This document shows positions 23,901 through 36,674 of a stretch of 64,000 nucleotides of DNA, in pieces. This stretch comes from Prinsepia uniflora (taxonomy: Eukaryota > Streptophyta > Magnoliopsida > Rosales > Rosaceae). The DNA is taken from positions 76,736,916-76,800,915 of the forward strand of contig CM064866.1 in the NCBI GenBank assembly GCA_032719365.1. Reading direction: 5' to 3'. The position numbers and the translations under genes were made by a program. The notes under the pieces were generated by a model, which was not told the origin of the DNA, made no database searches, and saw only the letters and a list, made by a program, of their open reading frames with translations. Position 1 is the stretch's first letter; every line of letters begins with the position of its first letter.

Positions 23901-25742
23901 AAAGTCACTCTACAAATTTGATCAGTTATTAGCGGGAAACTTGTTTATTATTTGGAAATAAACCTCAATTATGTCAATCATCACTTAATTATTAATTTAA
24001 TAGTGAAATTAATATATAGAATAAATTCATATAATTTGAAAATTATATCGAATAAAATAATAAAAACGAAACTTGATGACTCATTCCTCGGGAATGTAAA
24101 ATTAGTATATAATCCTATGAAGAAATTGAAAGTAGTGGCGGTGGTCTTTATAAAATGAGATATATGGTCATAATTTTTATTGACAATTTTTTTTTTGGGG
24201 GAGAAAATGGAGATCCGGTAAATTATTTGATGGATTCGTGTATTTGGATTTTATCACGGTAGTCTAGCCAAAAATACATGATTTTTTTTTTTTTGGAATT
24301 CGATTATTCCCTTCAAACGTATGGTTTTTATCACGTGATAATGAAGTATGAATGAAAAAAAAAACAATGAAAATGTTAAATAACACCGTCTTATCATTGG
24401 CAATTAGCTTATACGTCCTTATTAATATATAATTTTATTCAAAAACTTACATATAGAAAAATTAAATTTATAAGTTCTTTAACTAGTTAAATGACTATAT
24501 AATTTAAAATACACCATAATTTTTATATAAATTACAAATAATGTCATCCAATTGTAAACTAATCCAACAACAATCTAAAAAGCACTTACTAAAATTTATC
24601 ATGATTTCAACATTACTTTTTTTTATTTGTAAGATTATATTGAGGATTATGAAAAGATTACTCATATTTATATTTTTTTTCACTTGCTCATTTTAAAAGT
24701 AATATAAATATCTAATCTAACTTAAAGTAAGATAATTAAAAACAATAATTCTTCAAAAAATACTTTTAAATTTAAATTTTTTTTATCTTCCGATATTAAA
24801 TAATTTGGTTAATTTCGTATAGTTTAGGGTTTAATTCTTGAATTTTGGTACAAAATTCAAGAATTAAACCATATGCTCCCCCCCCCCCCCCCCCAAAAAA
24901 AAAAATTATATATATACCCTACTGTTGAACCCCAGACAATACGAATTTTATTTTTTATTTTATAGAAAAAAATCAATTATAACTATATACAATATATATA
25001 TAATATTTATTATATGCATAATATAATAAAAGACCCAAGAGGCCAAAGAAATCAAACACTAAGGGGCACATGAGGTAAAGAGGAAAAAAAAGACTATTAT
25101 TTTTAATTGTTTAAAAAAAATTCTTAATAACTCACTAATTCTCTTTATTGGGATATAAAAGGGTATATATGGAATTTATTATTTATTAAATTCTGTTTAT
25201 GAACTTTTGAATAAAAAAAATTGAGATAAATTCTTATTTTGTTTAATATATAAATATTAAAAAATTAAATAAAAATAAAAGACTCTTTTGTACATGAACA
25301 TTTTGAAACCCTAGTACAAATGTACAATACACTGAATCTTGTGAACTGTACTGAAAAGGACTACTTGGGTTCATGTACGTCCCAAGATCTGAAAGAAGAA
25401 GAAAAAGAAACATGTGAATAAATATGTCAGATTGTGTTGAAGAGGCATAAGATTCGATCTATCTAGTAAGGCATAGTGATTAGTGAGTAGGATTAATAGT
25501 GTTAATTGATGTTTCTTTTTCAATTATTAATCACATAATGAACGAGTAATGCCAATTGGATTATTACAAATATATAATCCACTAATATGCTGGAATGGTC
25601 CAATTCTTAAAAGCACAGGTGTTAGTTTTACAGCTAGCAGATTAAGATTGGGATCGATTTCGATTTATTTTGTTGCTATTTTTAAATATTTTGTTGCACA
25701 AGTCGTTTTAGAAATGATATTTGTTCATACACTCTAATAAAG
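20971..25742. other. AT-rich gene desert
   Basis: The promoter of the first microprotein gene (about 20971-21150) opens it. The rest is AT-rich with poly-A/T runs and a C-run followed by an A-run at about 24879-24906. The few ORFs are short, low-complexity and without family signals. I see no gene. Confidence 0.5.
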
Positions 25743-26495
25743 TATTTAAGGGGTGGTCTATGGATGGTGCCTTTAGCGCAATGGATTGTCAATGTGCTTA
25801 TGGATGGGTTTGTCGTTCATGGACCATGGTGAATTCATTGTTGCAAGAGGTGAGAGAGGGGATTCCCTATACTAATTCCTTGCAAGCTGAAGCTTATGCT
25901 CTACGTGTTCCTATGATCGCATGTGCTGATTTTAGCTGTAAGAAAGTTATTCTCGAGACGGATTCCAAATGCCTAGTGCAGTATGTGACTACTGGATGTG
26001 GAGTGGATACCAATATTGAAGGGGTGGTCTATGATATTCTCGTTATGCAATTCTTCTTTGAGGTTGTCCAACTTCGCTATACTCCTAGGAGACATAATGT
26101 TGCAGTTCACGAAATTGCTGCTTTTAGTAAACGTTTTTAACGTTGTCTGAGATGGAAAACCCTTAAACCCCTTAATTATTTAACACTCTTATTAAAGATA
26201 TAAACATTTATGTTCGCCTTTTTCTAATGAAGTTAGTTTGCCAAAAAAAAATATTTAAAAAACGCAATAGGATAAACTTCTTAATGGAAGTTATGTCTAG
26301 TGAATCAATAGTGGGACTTCCATGAATTTTGTTGCAGACGTTATTTTAAATTAAAGATATAAATTTTTAAATATTGGGACTTCGATTTAGTTTATTATAA
26401 TTTTTAAATATCTCATTGCATAAGTGATTTTAGAAATAATATAGATTTTTATAGTCCAATAAAATATTCAAAAAACGCAATAAGATCGGCGGAAA
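25640..26495. repeat. Local duplication: LINE-containing copy and empty copy
   Basis: 25640-25750 plus 26252-26280 matches 26375-26490 in order: TTTTAAATAT, CAYAAGTSRTTTTAGAAATRAT, CCAATAAA or CTAATAAA, then AAAAAACGCAATA. The first copy carries the LINE, the second does not. The duplication is therefore older than the LINE insertion. Confidence 0.7.
25743..26258 (+). mobile_element. 5'-truncated LINE insertion with RNase H domain, TSD TATTTAA
   Basis: The insert (25750-26251) encodes an RNase H-like domain on the plus strand: MDGAFSAMDCQCAYGWVCR, SLQAEAYALR, VILETDSKCLVQYV, ending near IAAFSKRF (stop at about 26140). This is the RVT_3 type domain at the C-terminus of plant LINEs. The insert ends in nine A (26243-26251). 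TATTTAA occurs directly before (25743-25749) and after (26252-26258) it. An empty copy of the target exists at about 26455-26480, which confirms the boundaries. Confidence 0.85.
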
Positions 26496-27153
26496 TTCCA
26501 ACACAAAGTTGCTGGATGCAACCAACGATTGTTTTTTTGAAAATGACTGATCTAACCAACGAGAAGTGAAGCCCTAATGCATAGAATTTGAAACCAACTT
26601 TCTTCCCACCACAACCTCTTTCCTTCTTTCAAATCGTCTTCACTACTGGTGGCCAAATTAAAAAACAAACCGTCTTCACTAAAAGAACAAAATTTCACTC
26701 CATCTAAAAAATTACCCGGCTACTTTATAAACATCATATGTTTTTTCTGAACGAATTTTATGTAACACTTGCAGTTCTAATTTTAGCATTGCTTATAGCC
26801 TTCTAATTTTTGTAAGTGGATAAATTTTTGAGTAACAATTTGTTACCTTGATTGAACAACCATTTTTTTTAATGCCAACTAGTTTTTTTTTTTTTTAATA
26901 TCAAACTATGTCCACCCGGCCAAATATTGGAGCAAATTAATGAAAATGATCGAACAAAATTGAGAAACGTGGATGATTCTCATTTCAATATTTGAAGCCA
27001 ACTCTACCATGTACAAAGCTACGAAAATGCATTACATAACGAACAAATAATAATCTTGCTCAAACGCCAAAAACCTCAAAACTAAGCACTCTTCAATCCA
27101 GTTTCGCGTAAATCTAATAATTACGAGTAACTTGATTGCTTCCGCGTGTGCAA
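26496..27153. other. AT-rich spacer
   Basis: 3' flank of the second microprotein gene and AT-rich sequence with T runs (about 26866-26900). Nothing else seen. Confidence 0.5.
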
Positions 27154-27324
27154 TTATGAACGATGCGGAGCAAAAATGGACGCCACTGTATTGGCTAATC
27201 CCACCACGATCCCCATCTTGACCTGACCCCTCTTTGGGATCGGACGACGGGGACATCTCCTCGAAAGATCTCCACCGTTCATCATCGATCTCCTGGCGGC
27301 GGCTGTGGCAGTGGCACCCTCCAT
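27154..27324 (-). CDS. 56-residue basic microprotein with PIPKRGQVK motif, copy 2
   Basis: Minus-strand ORF from ATG (27324-27322) to TAA (27156-27154). It starts MEGATATAAARRSMMNGG, carries RRPIPKRGQVK at residues 26-36, a hydrophobic stretch (MGIVVGLANTVASIF) and the tail APHRS. The length is identical to copy 1 (56 residues) and the shared positions are the MEGA start, the MxNGG turn and the PKRGQVK core. The N-terminal Ala/Arg segment and the C-terminus differ, which suggests an old duplication kept by selection on the core. A minus-strand TATA box (TATATAAG, about 27443-27450) lies about 120 bp upstream. Function unknown; longer ORFs in other frames here are shadows. Confidence 0.72.
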   Translation of the reverse strand: MEGATATAAARRSMMNGGDLSRRCPRRPIPKRGQVKMGIVVGLANTVASIFAPHRS

Positions 27325-29568
27325 GTTACCTCTCCTTTCTTCTTGGGTTGATTCCTCTGAATACTTCTATGTGAAGCTGTTGATGCAATGGAAATACAGC
27401 TTTGTGGTTTTGGTTTGTGCACTTCCAAATCCCACAAGCTTTCTTATATACCACTTAGCTTATCCATGGTAATGACCTTATTGACCATGCTGCACTTCAA
27501 TACAGACCAAGTTGTGCATGGATAATTTAGTCATTTCTGAGTTTATATAAACAATGAGTCAATAATGCTAGTGAAATGTGGGGTCTACAATATTAAAGTA
27601 AAGGATATAAAAAGATAATAATGTATATAGTGGTGGCTGCTCCTTATTCTTCACGTGGGTAATTTATCTTTGTGTTGGTGAAAGTACTCAGAGTTCCCAC
27701 CACATCCGCAAACATCGTGTCGCACACTGATTGGTTTACTATTTAACTTGTTAATGAATAAAGATAACACGCAATTACAAAGAAATGTCAGCTGTATCCG
27801 TTAAGATTTGAGAACGACAAATTAATAAAAAAATTAAGATGTATTTTGATGATTATTTTAGCTTTTATATTTTATATCTGTAATTAGATAAAATAAAAAA
27901 TAAAGAGTCATTGTAGCGTGAAATTGTGTAAACTAAATTCGGTCTTATAATTTTAACTCCCAAAAACTCCGATCTCCATCTTCTCGCAAGCTTGAATGGA
28001 ACCTAGGATTCTTTTGAACTCCAGTGGTACAAGGGTGTGCTGTAGGAGTAACTCATTACCTTCTTGATGGAATTGCCACAAAATGGTTGTTCTTCTTAGT
28101 AAGAATTATTGCAATAGGATAATGGCTAGGGGGATTTGAAAGGCATTTTGGCATTAAGATTTCCAATGTTTAGAGGAGGACTTCACTACTCGTCGTATTT
28201 GGTTTGGTATTGCTACCGCACATGACTTCGAGAGTCATTAATCTTGCCCTCTAGGTCGCCCCTTCTATAGTGTAGGAGCCCAATTGCATGGTGAAACCAA
28301 ACTCTGATACCAAGTGTGAGAGTTCTTTTAAATCCCTCTAACATTTTTATTTTTTTTGCAATGTGGGACAATTGGGTCATAACATTCATCTTCTTTCCTC
28401 ATCCTTTCTACCGTTGTTCTCCTTTTCTTTTGAGTTAGTAATAAGAGTGCCTTGTAGTAAATGGCTTGTCTAAGCCATGCTTAAATTTAGTTTCTCCATC
28501 AATATTATTTTTTTATTTTTTCAATCCATCCTCTTACCTAAAATCTTCCTTTAAAGTTTATTTTTTCCCCCAAATTTTTTTTCTGTCTTACTGTTGGAGG
28601 AGCTTACCACAATATTTTACATAGAATTTAGTTATAATTTTTTTAGGGGAAGTCATAGTAGTTAGATTATGAATTTTGGTCTCTTATTCCCATTTAGGCA
28701 CCACTGGAACAAGTCTTCATCAGATTCGTCCTTACTCTGCAAGTTCTTCAAGATCATATGTGATGTGTTTGACAACAATAGTTATTTCTTTTGGTAAAGA
28801 TGGTCCATTTAGAGTTAGGTGCTATTAGAATTTTAGTTGTTTTGCGCCTAATAAACGTGGTTTGTAATTTTTCATAATATTAGTGACATGGATTTTTTTA
28901 GTTGTTTGTGTCATTTTTATTTCCTTCTTTTCATATTTTAAACACAAAACATGTAAAATGAAAATTAAAAAACATGGTTATCAATGGAACCTTAAATAGT
29001 CTTCTCCCTAATTCACAAATTCATTATGGTGAAGTTGACAAGTTGATTAGGACTTTAAATTTCAAGTTCAAAGCATTGAGGTTGCTTTAATTTTCCTTTT
29101 TTTTTATAATGTTTCCAAGATAAGAAGCAATTCAAAAAGTGAAATTGATCGATGGCAACATCCATTAACTAATGCCATGGTGACATCTTGTCTCTTGCCA
29201 TGGTGATATAATGCTGATATACTTCTATAAGTAGTGTAAAACGTACACTATAAGTGTAAGCTTATGCACTTTTCCATTTATTCTATTTGAAACAAACTAG
29301 AAATATTCGAAAAGAGAAGAATCTCTACTACAACTAGTATGAAATAAATCAAATTTTCAAGCATCAGACACTTCACGAAGAAGGAAACAAGTCCGTCTTT
29401 AAGTCAAGTTCTCAGAGTGCTCAAAATTTACCTAAAAATCCACTATAAAGTTGGTTTCGCGAAGAACATGAGAGAAAAAGTTAGCTTAAAATTTTCTATT
29501 CAAAATGCAAGATTAGTTTTAGACTCTTAATTTTAAAAAAATTACAAGCATGTCATTATATATCATGT
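27325..29568. other. Spacer with a minor LTR-element remnant
   Basis: Begins with the promoter of the second microprotein gene. At 28302-28312 the minus strand reads TGGTATCAGAG, like a tRNA-iMet primer-binding site, directly beside TCTCACA (an LTR-type end); to its right a minus-strand ATTGTCCCACATTGC resembles a common plant LTR motif. This is probably a decayed copia or TRIM-like remnant. No coding sequence is recognisable. Confidence 0.4.
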
Positions 29569-31773
29569 TGTAACGATCCGTCCCGAGAGCCGGGATTAGC
29601 AGAGTGATTAAGAGCGGATTAGTGAGCTTAATTGGTGGTTAGTTGGCTACTTTCGGGTCCGTTAACGTAGAATGACGATTTTGCCCTTGGTTTGGGCAAA
29701 AAGTTGACTTTTAGGTCGGGCGGTCAATTGGGTATTGACCGATGATCGTGACGTAGTTCGGGACGTCACGAGTCCGTAGACAGGTGGCACGCCCGATTCC
29801 GACATCTGAGGAGGAAGTTATGATGTTCGGAAGGTTGAGTGCACTTTCGTAATTTGGTTAAACGAGGGGGAAAACGTTGACTTTTTGCTAGACTTGTCAG
29901 TTTCACGTAGACCGAGGACCGTTAGGTAGATCTCGTCGTCCTGAGTTTAACGACAGGTGGCATGCCTTCATCGGACGTAGGACGAGTCAGATACGGGTCT
30001 AGAACGGTTAAGGGTAGAATCGTAATTTGGACATTTAGGGGCAGTTTGGTCTTTTTGTGCTTTGGAAATTGTGCCAATCGGACGAGGATAGGTGTACAGA
30101 GCTGGTTGGATATTTTGAGTTTGGGACTACAGGATTGAGACACGTGGGCTGTGTTTGGTGGCTTCTAGCCACTTGCACGATTCAATTAAATTGGTTGTGT
30201 TTTGAGAGTGAGCCGTGCTTGAAAGAACAGAGACTGAAACAGAGGGAAGAACTCGAGCAGTCCCAAGGTGTGTGAGTCCTAAACGTTGAGTGTGTGTGAT
30301 CAGGGGTTAGGTGAAGGTTGGGGAGTGAGTTTTGGGTGAGAGCTGTGAAGGAAGGTTGAGAGGAGGGGAGCTTTTTCAGAAAAATAGAGAAGGGTCGTGG
30401 TGGTGATGTTGCCGTGTTTCTGTTAAGACTTTCGAGTTTGGAGTTGTGGGAGTGTTTAGAGAACGGAGGAGTGACGGCAGACGGGCTGGGCCACGGCAGA
30501 GCTCACGGTGGTGCACGAGTAGGTAAGCTCTCCCCTGTTTCCCCTGTTTTTCCCGATCGGTTCAAATCAAAAGTTGTGACTTTTGGGCCGTTGTTGACTA
30601 GTTCTTTGGATGCTAACGGCGTTAGGGAGGTAGGACAGAACTCAAGAACTTGAACCCGTGGCTGGAAGGACGACGGGTGGTCGGGAACGGTGACTGGGTT
30701 TTTTTGGGCTTTCGTTCGAACTTTGGAAGGTAAGATTTTGACTCTAATCTCGTGTTTTTCTTATTGAAATCGATCTTTTAGAATGGGACGAACCTAAAAA
30801 TCATGGAGAAATGAGGGAAAACCGTGAACGCCGGTTTAGCCTGGACTGGACCGGTTCGAACCAGGTGAACCGGGTTCACCTAAGGTTGACGATGACATTG
30901 TTCACGCGCGTGGGTCTCACGCGCAGAACCTTCCAGACGCTCGTGGGGGCACCTGGGGCCTAGTTTGGGGAAGTTTCCAACACGACTCTTAAAGTATTCG
31001 ACGTAACGAACATTTTGGCACTGATTTCGAGACGATCGGACATCGTCTCGATATGTTTCGGGGTATCCGAAGGTTTTAGGGCTCGGTTAAAAATGGTTAA
31101 AAATATGGGAAAATTACGGGGCTTTAATAGAAGCTTAAATAAGTCGTTAGTGACCTCGTTAATAGCGGAATGGCTGGGAACAGCGTAAGTACGCGCGTAT
31201 CGAGGCGACGTCGGAATGGTCTGTGAGTGGACTTTGCTTTCTAACTCTTGATGCATGCATATATGTTTTATTATGTTTTCATACGTGATTCTATGATTTG
31301 ATTTATGATTGTGTTGATTTACGGTTTTGCACGTTTCTCGAAGAAAGTACGATTTCACGTTTTACGAGGTTTGATAAATATCGTGATTTGAACCTGGTTT
31401 TAATGATTTAATTTCGGAATTTGAAACACGATTTGATTTCAAAGAAAGTGAAAAGGATTTCGGAAAAGTGTTTTCGGGCTTGAAGCCCAGTTCAAAAAGT
31501 GGTTTTGAGAAAGAGGATTTCGGGTTTTGGAATCGGAATTCCGGATGACGATTCGGGATTCGATTCGGGACTTGAAAGTGATTCCGGGTTTGGGTTCGGA
31601 ATGATTATTCCGGATGCCGGTTTACGAAATGATGGTTGCAGACTCGGATTTAGAAAAGAGATGGATATGAATTCTGGGTTTGGATTCGGGATCCTGATGA
31701 GATTGCGGATTCGGATTCGGATTTGGAAATGGAAAGTGGTTTTCAAACGATTTTGGATTGGATTTGTTGGATC

Positions 31774-31945
31774 TGGTTGGGTTTAAAGACCCCGGATATT
31801 GTGATTGACGGTGGACGGGCCCGGATTGGGTTTAAAGACCCGGATTGAGTTTAAAGACTCGGATATATTGATTTTCCCCCGTAGGCCTGTTGAGTTTAAA
31901 GACTCGGATTATTGAGGCCTGGATTGAGTTTAAAGACTCGGATAG
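31774..31945 (+). repeat. Array of GGGTTTAAAGACCC/GAGTTTAAAGACTC units in LTR unit A
   Basis: At least five copies of a 14-bp motif whose ends pair (GGGT..ACCC or GAGT..ACTC around TTAAAG), spaced irregularly. The same array recurs in units B and H. Confidence 0.85.
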
Positions 31946-32815
31946 ATCAAGCAGGTTCGGTAAATGGAAAAATGAGATGGTTTTCAACAAGGTTTTCCGA
32001 TGTTTTGGGCAATGGCCCTGATGAAATGTTTTTTTGGTTTTGGGCTGAGGTCCGGGATTTGAGAACAAGGAAACGGTGTTTGATTTTCGTACATGGTTTG
32101 TTTAACTGGATTATTGAATGGTTTTATGACATGAAATTGTATGCATGCATTGGTTTTGAAACGGAGGGTATAAATGTCATTGTCTTATGAAATGTTTTTA
32201 AACTTATACTGACAGGACCCACCCCGATTATCGCCTCGATAATCGAGAAGCATCCTGCTCCCGTCTGACAATCGAATCCCCAAAAGACCAGAAAACTAAT
32301 TAATATTACAACACGCCCATTGTCAGACCAGGGAGATTAAACAAAATACATCCGACTGGACGTCAAGTCCACAGTTTCACAGAGCAATATTACAAAACAA
32401 GTTAAAGAAACAAGTCCTACTCTGTGAACTAACTACTCCGCAACGGAAAACTTTATGCCTCCGCCTCTGCCTCGGTGCTTGCCCCCGCACTTGTACCACG
32501 ACCTGGAGGGAATTTAAAACAACAAAGTGTGAGTGGACCGAAACATAAGTTTTAAAGGAAAACAGTTTTTCCGAAATCGGGTTCGCCCTCCAGTTTTGTA
32601 ACACGCATGCATAACCAAATATTCAAATTTTGCATATTAACTTTTGAAAACTCTTTTTCCGAAACACGTGAAAAACGTTACAAAGGATCGCCATAATTCA
32701 TGTAAAACCCATTTAATAATTCCAGGTTTCAGAAACCGTCATTTTGAACGTTAATTGCACAAATCAAGTAAAACGTGAATCAATAACCACAATTATGCTG
32801 TTGGATCCATCCGAG

Positions 32816-33060
32816 TCTTTAAACTCAATTTTAGGCCTTCCCGGGATATCAACGAGTCTTTAAACTCAAAACATGATTAGCAGGCCTCGGGGGTATCATA
32901 ATAATTGAGTCTTTAAACTCACGAGTCTTTAAACTCAATTCGGGTCTTTAAACCCAATTCGGGTCTTTAAACCCAATTTTCGGGCCCGCCCCCGTCATCA
33001 ACATACCGGGTCTTTAAACCTAAAACTAGATCCAACCATTAACCGGGTCTTTAAACCCAA
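32816..33060 (-). repeat. Array of GGGTCTTTAAACCC/GAGTCTTTAAACTC units in LTR unit B
   Basis: At least eight copies in the reverse orientation of those in A, including a run with little spacing at about 32908-32980. Confidence 0.85.
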
Positions 33061-33548
33061 AACCGTTTTCAAACTCAATAAACCAGGATTCATCACAAAC
33101 CTTTTTCCAACATTATTCCGAAAGCATTTCTCATCATGACAGGACTTATGTCCGAACTCACATGCAAATTCCAACACATGCAATTTCCAAAAATTACTTC
33201 ACAATGTGATCAAACATCATAAATCCGAAACATGCATATTCATATCCAGGTACTTCATCAAAATCATCACGCATGCATAAGCAAAAACCGTAATCTCGAA
33301 ATGCGTGAAATACGATAAATATCTCGAAAAACGTGGAAACATGTAAGACCGATATATCATATCACCATCATAAAATCATAGGTAAAAACCATGAGATAAA
33401 TAAGCAAAATAGTCATGCATGCCCAATTTAGAAATCAAAAGGGTCCACTCACGGTTTTAGGACGCGTCAATCGCGTCCCGCGTGCTCCTCTATAGCTTCG
33501 GAAGTGTCCGGGCCTGTAAAAATGTACAAGAAAGGTTACAAACATCCT

Positions 33549-36500
33549 CAAATTGACAGGATCCGTCCCAACTGGACGTCAAAAACCGTACCCGGTCCTG
33601 CTCCCGTCTGACAAGTCAACTAAAAGTCCGAAACTACCCTTCAGTACCTGCCAGACAAGGGAATTTTTGCGCCTGTGCCCGCACATACCTCCACCTCTGG
33701 AATAGCCTCGATCAACGCGCCACGACCTGAAGGGTTAACAAAACAGAAAAGGTGTGAGTGGACAAAATAAAGTTTGATAAATACATTTACCAAAACAAAT
33801 TTTTACCCTCCAGTTTTCACAAACTTGCATGCATATCGTAAAACATGAGTAATAGTATGAAATCATTCAAGTATGAACAGTGGACCGATAAAATCAAAAC
33901 ATATTTTCCCATGGTCCACAAAAACTCATGTTCACCAAATCAGTTTAACATCTCAAAAAGTTCACAGTTTCTTTAAATCATTTTAACCGCTAAACCACGG
34001 TTTCCTCAAAATCATTTTCCATAATCCACGGGACTTATTTCCATATCCTGTTGCTTTGAGTCACGTTTATCCCTGCAACGCGTGCATATCAATAGGCTCA
34101 AGGACCGCTCAAAATCCGAGCATCCGCTGCTGTGAACACATCATCAGTCAGCAATCCGTCGCTGGGAAAAACCTCACCAGCCGACGATCCGGATCTCGTG
34201 AACACATCACTTACCGATCCATGTAATCCAGCACATCTGATCTGAGTCAAGCCTCCCCTGGGCTGCAAGACAAAGATCGTGCTACGTGACCTCTTCGGGG
34301 TAAACACTTCCATCCCGAAGGCGAGCGTTATCTCCAGGGTGCACTCCGGGGAAAAAAACATATTTTCACCTGAAAGCCCTAATTATCCGCAACATATCAT
34401 CATCACAAAAACCAGTGAAAAACAGTTGCATTAAAAACCAAATCATATATCAACACAGGGTCTCAGCCCCAACATAACCAAAGTCCCGATTTACTTTATA
34501 AATCCGAAAATCATCAATATCATCATGTCATCACATGGAAATACAAATCCATTCAAAATCACAATTCCATTGGGTCTCAAGCCCAAAATATCAATTTCAC
34601 GTAAATTCGTGCAACCGTAAACCCGAGTTGCCACGATCACGTAAATCCATGAAAACAACTCCTAACTCATAATCCGAGTCCAAATATCATTTTCAATCCC
34701 GGGCCGTAGCCCAAAACATCATTTGCACGTTCCTCGTAAAACGTGCCCGAAAGACTGATTAAAATAATCACAAAATCACGAGAATACAAAAATCATCAAA
34801 TTCACATGTAACTCCAAATCCGAGTCAAAATCATTATTTACTTGGGTTCTCACGCCCACAATATCATTTTTAACCAATTTCATAATCTCTCGAAAATCGT
34901 GCCAGAATATAATAATATAATAATCACAAAATCGAGAAATCACCGAATTGAAATACCAATCATGCCAAAGCATATCAAATCATATAATAAAGCATTTTAA
35001 ATCATATATGCATGCATCACGGTTAGAAAACCAAAAGTCCACTCACAGTCCGTCCTAGCTGCCGCCTCGATATGCGTGCCATAAGCCTCCTCGGGCTAAT
35101 CCGACCTCTTCGGGTCATCCTGACCTGTCCAAATCATATCCAAAGGTTACTACTAACCTATACAAGTCCATATTAAGAACCCTAAATTTTTCCGGAAAGG
35201 TCAACGTGTCTCGTACACGTTTCCCGAGGTGAAAATCCTGGATTTGACTAACTTAACGATCTCCGATCGACCCGAAACCACCGCCATTGGATCCAGATCG
35301 TCGAAACCCTTAAAATAGTCCTGGTCCCACCGAAAAATACGCTCCCACGCGCCCACACGCGCGAGTCAAAGTTTTAGTCAAATGGTGACCAAAAAGTCAA
35401 CGATGATGTCATCAAAGTCAATGCTGACATCATCATGAACAGTAAGTCAACGGTCAAAAGTCAACTCGCCGGTCAACGAGTCAACTCGCCGGAGACTGAG
35501 TCAACTCGACGGCAACTCGCCGGAATTTCTCGCCGGAAAACTCCATTGATGCCCCAAACTTCAAACTTCGATATCTCACTCGTTTCTCAACCAAATTCGA
35601 CGTTCTACCTATGTAAATCCATCTACTCGAGCCAAGGATTCCAAATATTAACCCAGAAAATTCAGAAAGTACCTAGATTTTAAGTTATGGCCAATCAAAG
35701 TTTCGGCCAGATTTCCAATCATCATTCCGTTCACCTCCAACGTCCAAATTCGTCCCAAATTGCACCTACAAGCTCGTGCGAGCTCAAAGAACATCATCCT
35801 AAGCTTAGAATCGATCAACACCATCAAAATCAAAAACCCAAAATTTGAATCCTACGGTTTTACCTTCCAAAATTCCGGCCACCGTGCACAACGGTCCTTA
35901 CCGTGGCCACCATTGGGTTCGTCTCAACATCCTCTCCAACTTTCGTTCACGGGTCATAAGCAATGGATGATGATTGAGAGGTGTTTGTGTAGGATTGAGG
36001 TATATGGTTTTGAAGAAAATAAATGAAGAAATGAAGATGACGGATGATGAAGAATGCATGATAAGGAATGATTAAAAAATATGGATTAATGGGAAACATG
36101 TTCCACAATTTAGGGCCTCAAAACAAGGGATGGGTGACACTTGTCACTCATCCAAGTGTTCACAAACTCTGATCACTATTCACTATTTAATAATATTTTA
36201 ATCGAAATCCCGGTTCGTTCGGTTAATCGATTTCGCTCCCGTGACCACAACTTCGTCGTCGAATCTCCGATTTCGGCGTGCCGCCTGTCTATGAATTCGT
36301 ATCGACTCGACCTACGTAACGATTCTTGGCCCTCGTCCATTGGACTTCCCGGGTCAAAAGTCAACATTTGGCCCCTTTTTAGCCAAATTACGAAAATGCC
36401 CTCGAACTTCCGAACGTCATAACTTTTTCCTCGAATGTCGGAATCGAACGTGCCACCTGTCTATGAACTCGTGACGTCCCGAACTATGTCACAGTCATCG

Positions 36501-36674
36501 ATCAAAGTCCGTTTGACCGCCCGAACTAAAAGTCAACATTTTGCCCACGCTAGGGGCAAAACGGTCATTTTGCACAATTCGTCCGATTTCACTCAACTAA
36601 TCCCCGATTAGTCATTTTAAACCATAATTAATTAATATTCAATCCTGATATTCGAGACGGGTCATTACACAAAT
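33549..36674 (-). mobile_element. LTR unit C (-), inserted in B; TSD CAAAT
   Basis: Uninterrupted unit of 3116 bp. Plus-strand ends are TGACAGGATCCGTCCC (33554) and GAGACGGGTCATTACA (36669); CAAAT flanks it on both sides (33549-33553, 36670-36674). It belongs to the second subfamily (hairpin array of GGGTCTCAGCCC type, about 34455-34860) together with F and G. No PBS, gag or pol; short ORFs inside are not conserved between units. Confidence 0.9.

Noticed and set aside
23952..24158. 68-residue Asn/Lys/Ile-rich ORF
   Set aside because: AT-rich composition only, with no signature, in a gene desert.
27032..27256. 74-residue minus-strand ORF with SSDPKEGSGQDGD
   Set aside because: Out-of-frame shadow of the microprotein. 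The shared motif with 20822-21010 reflects conservation of the frame I annotated.
31499..31786. 95-residue ORF rich in GFGFGIP-type repeats
   Set aside because: It is the translation of a degenerate GATTCGGG-type simple repeat within LTR unit A. The matching part of unit H is not open in the same way.
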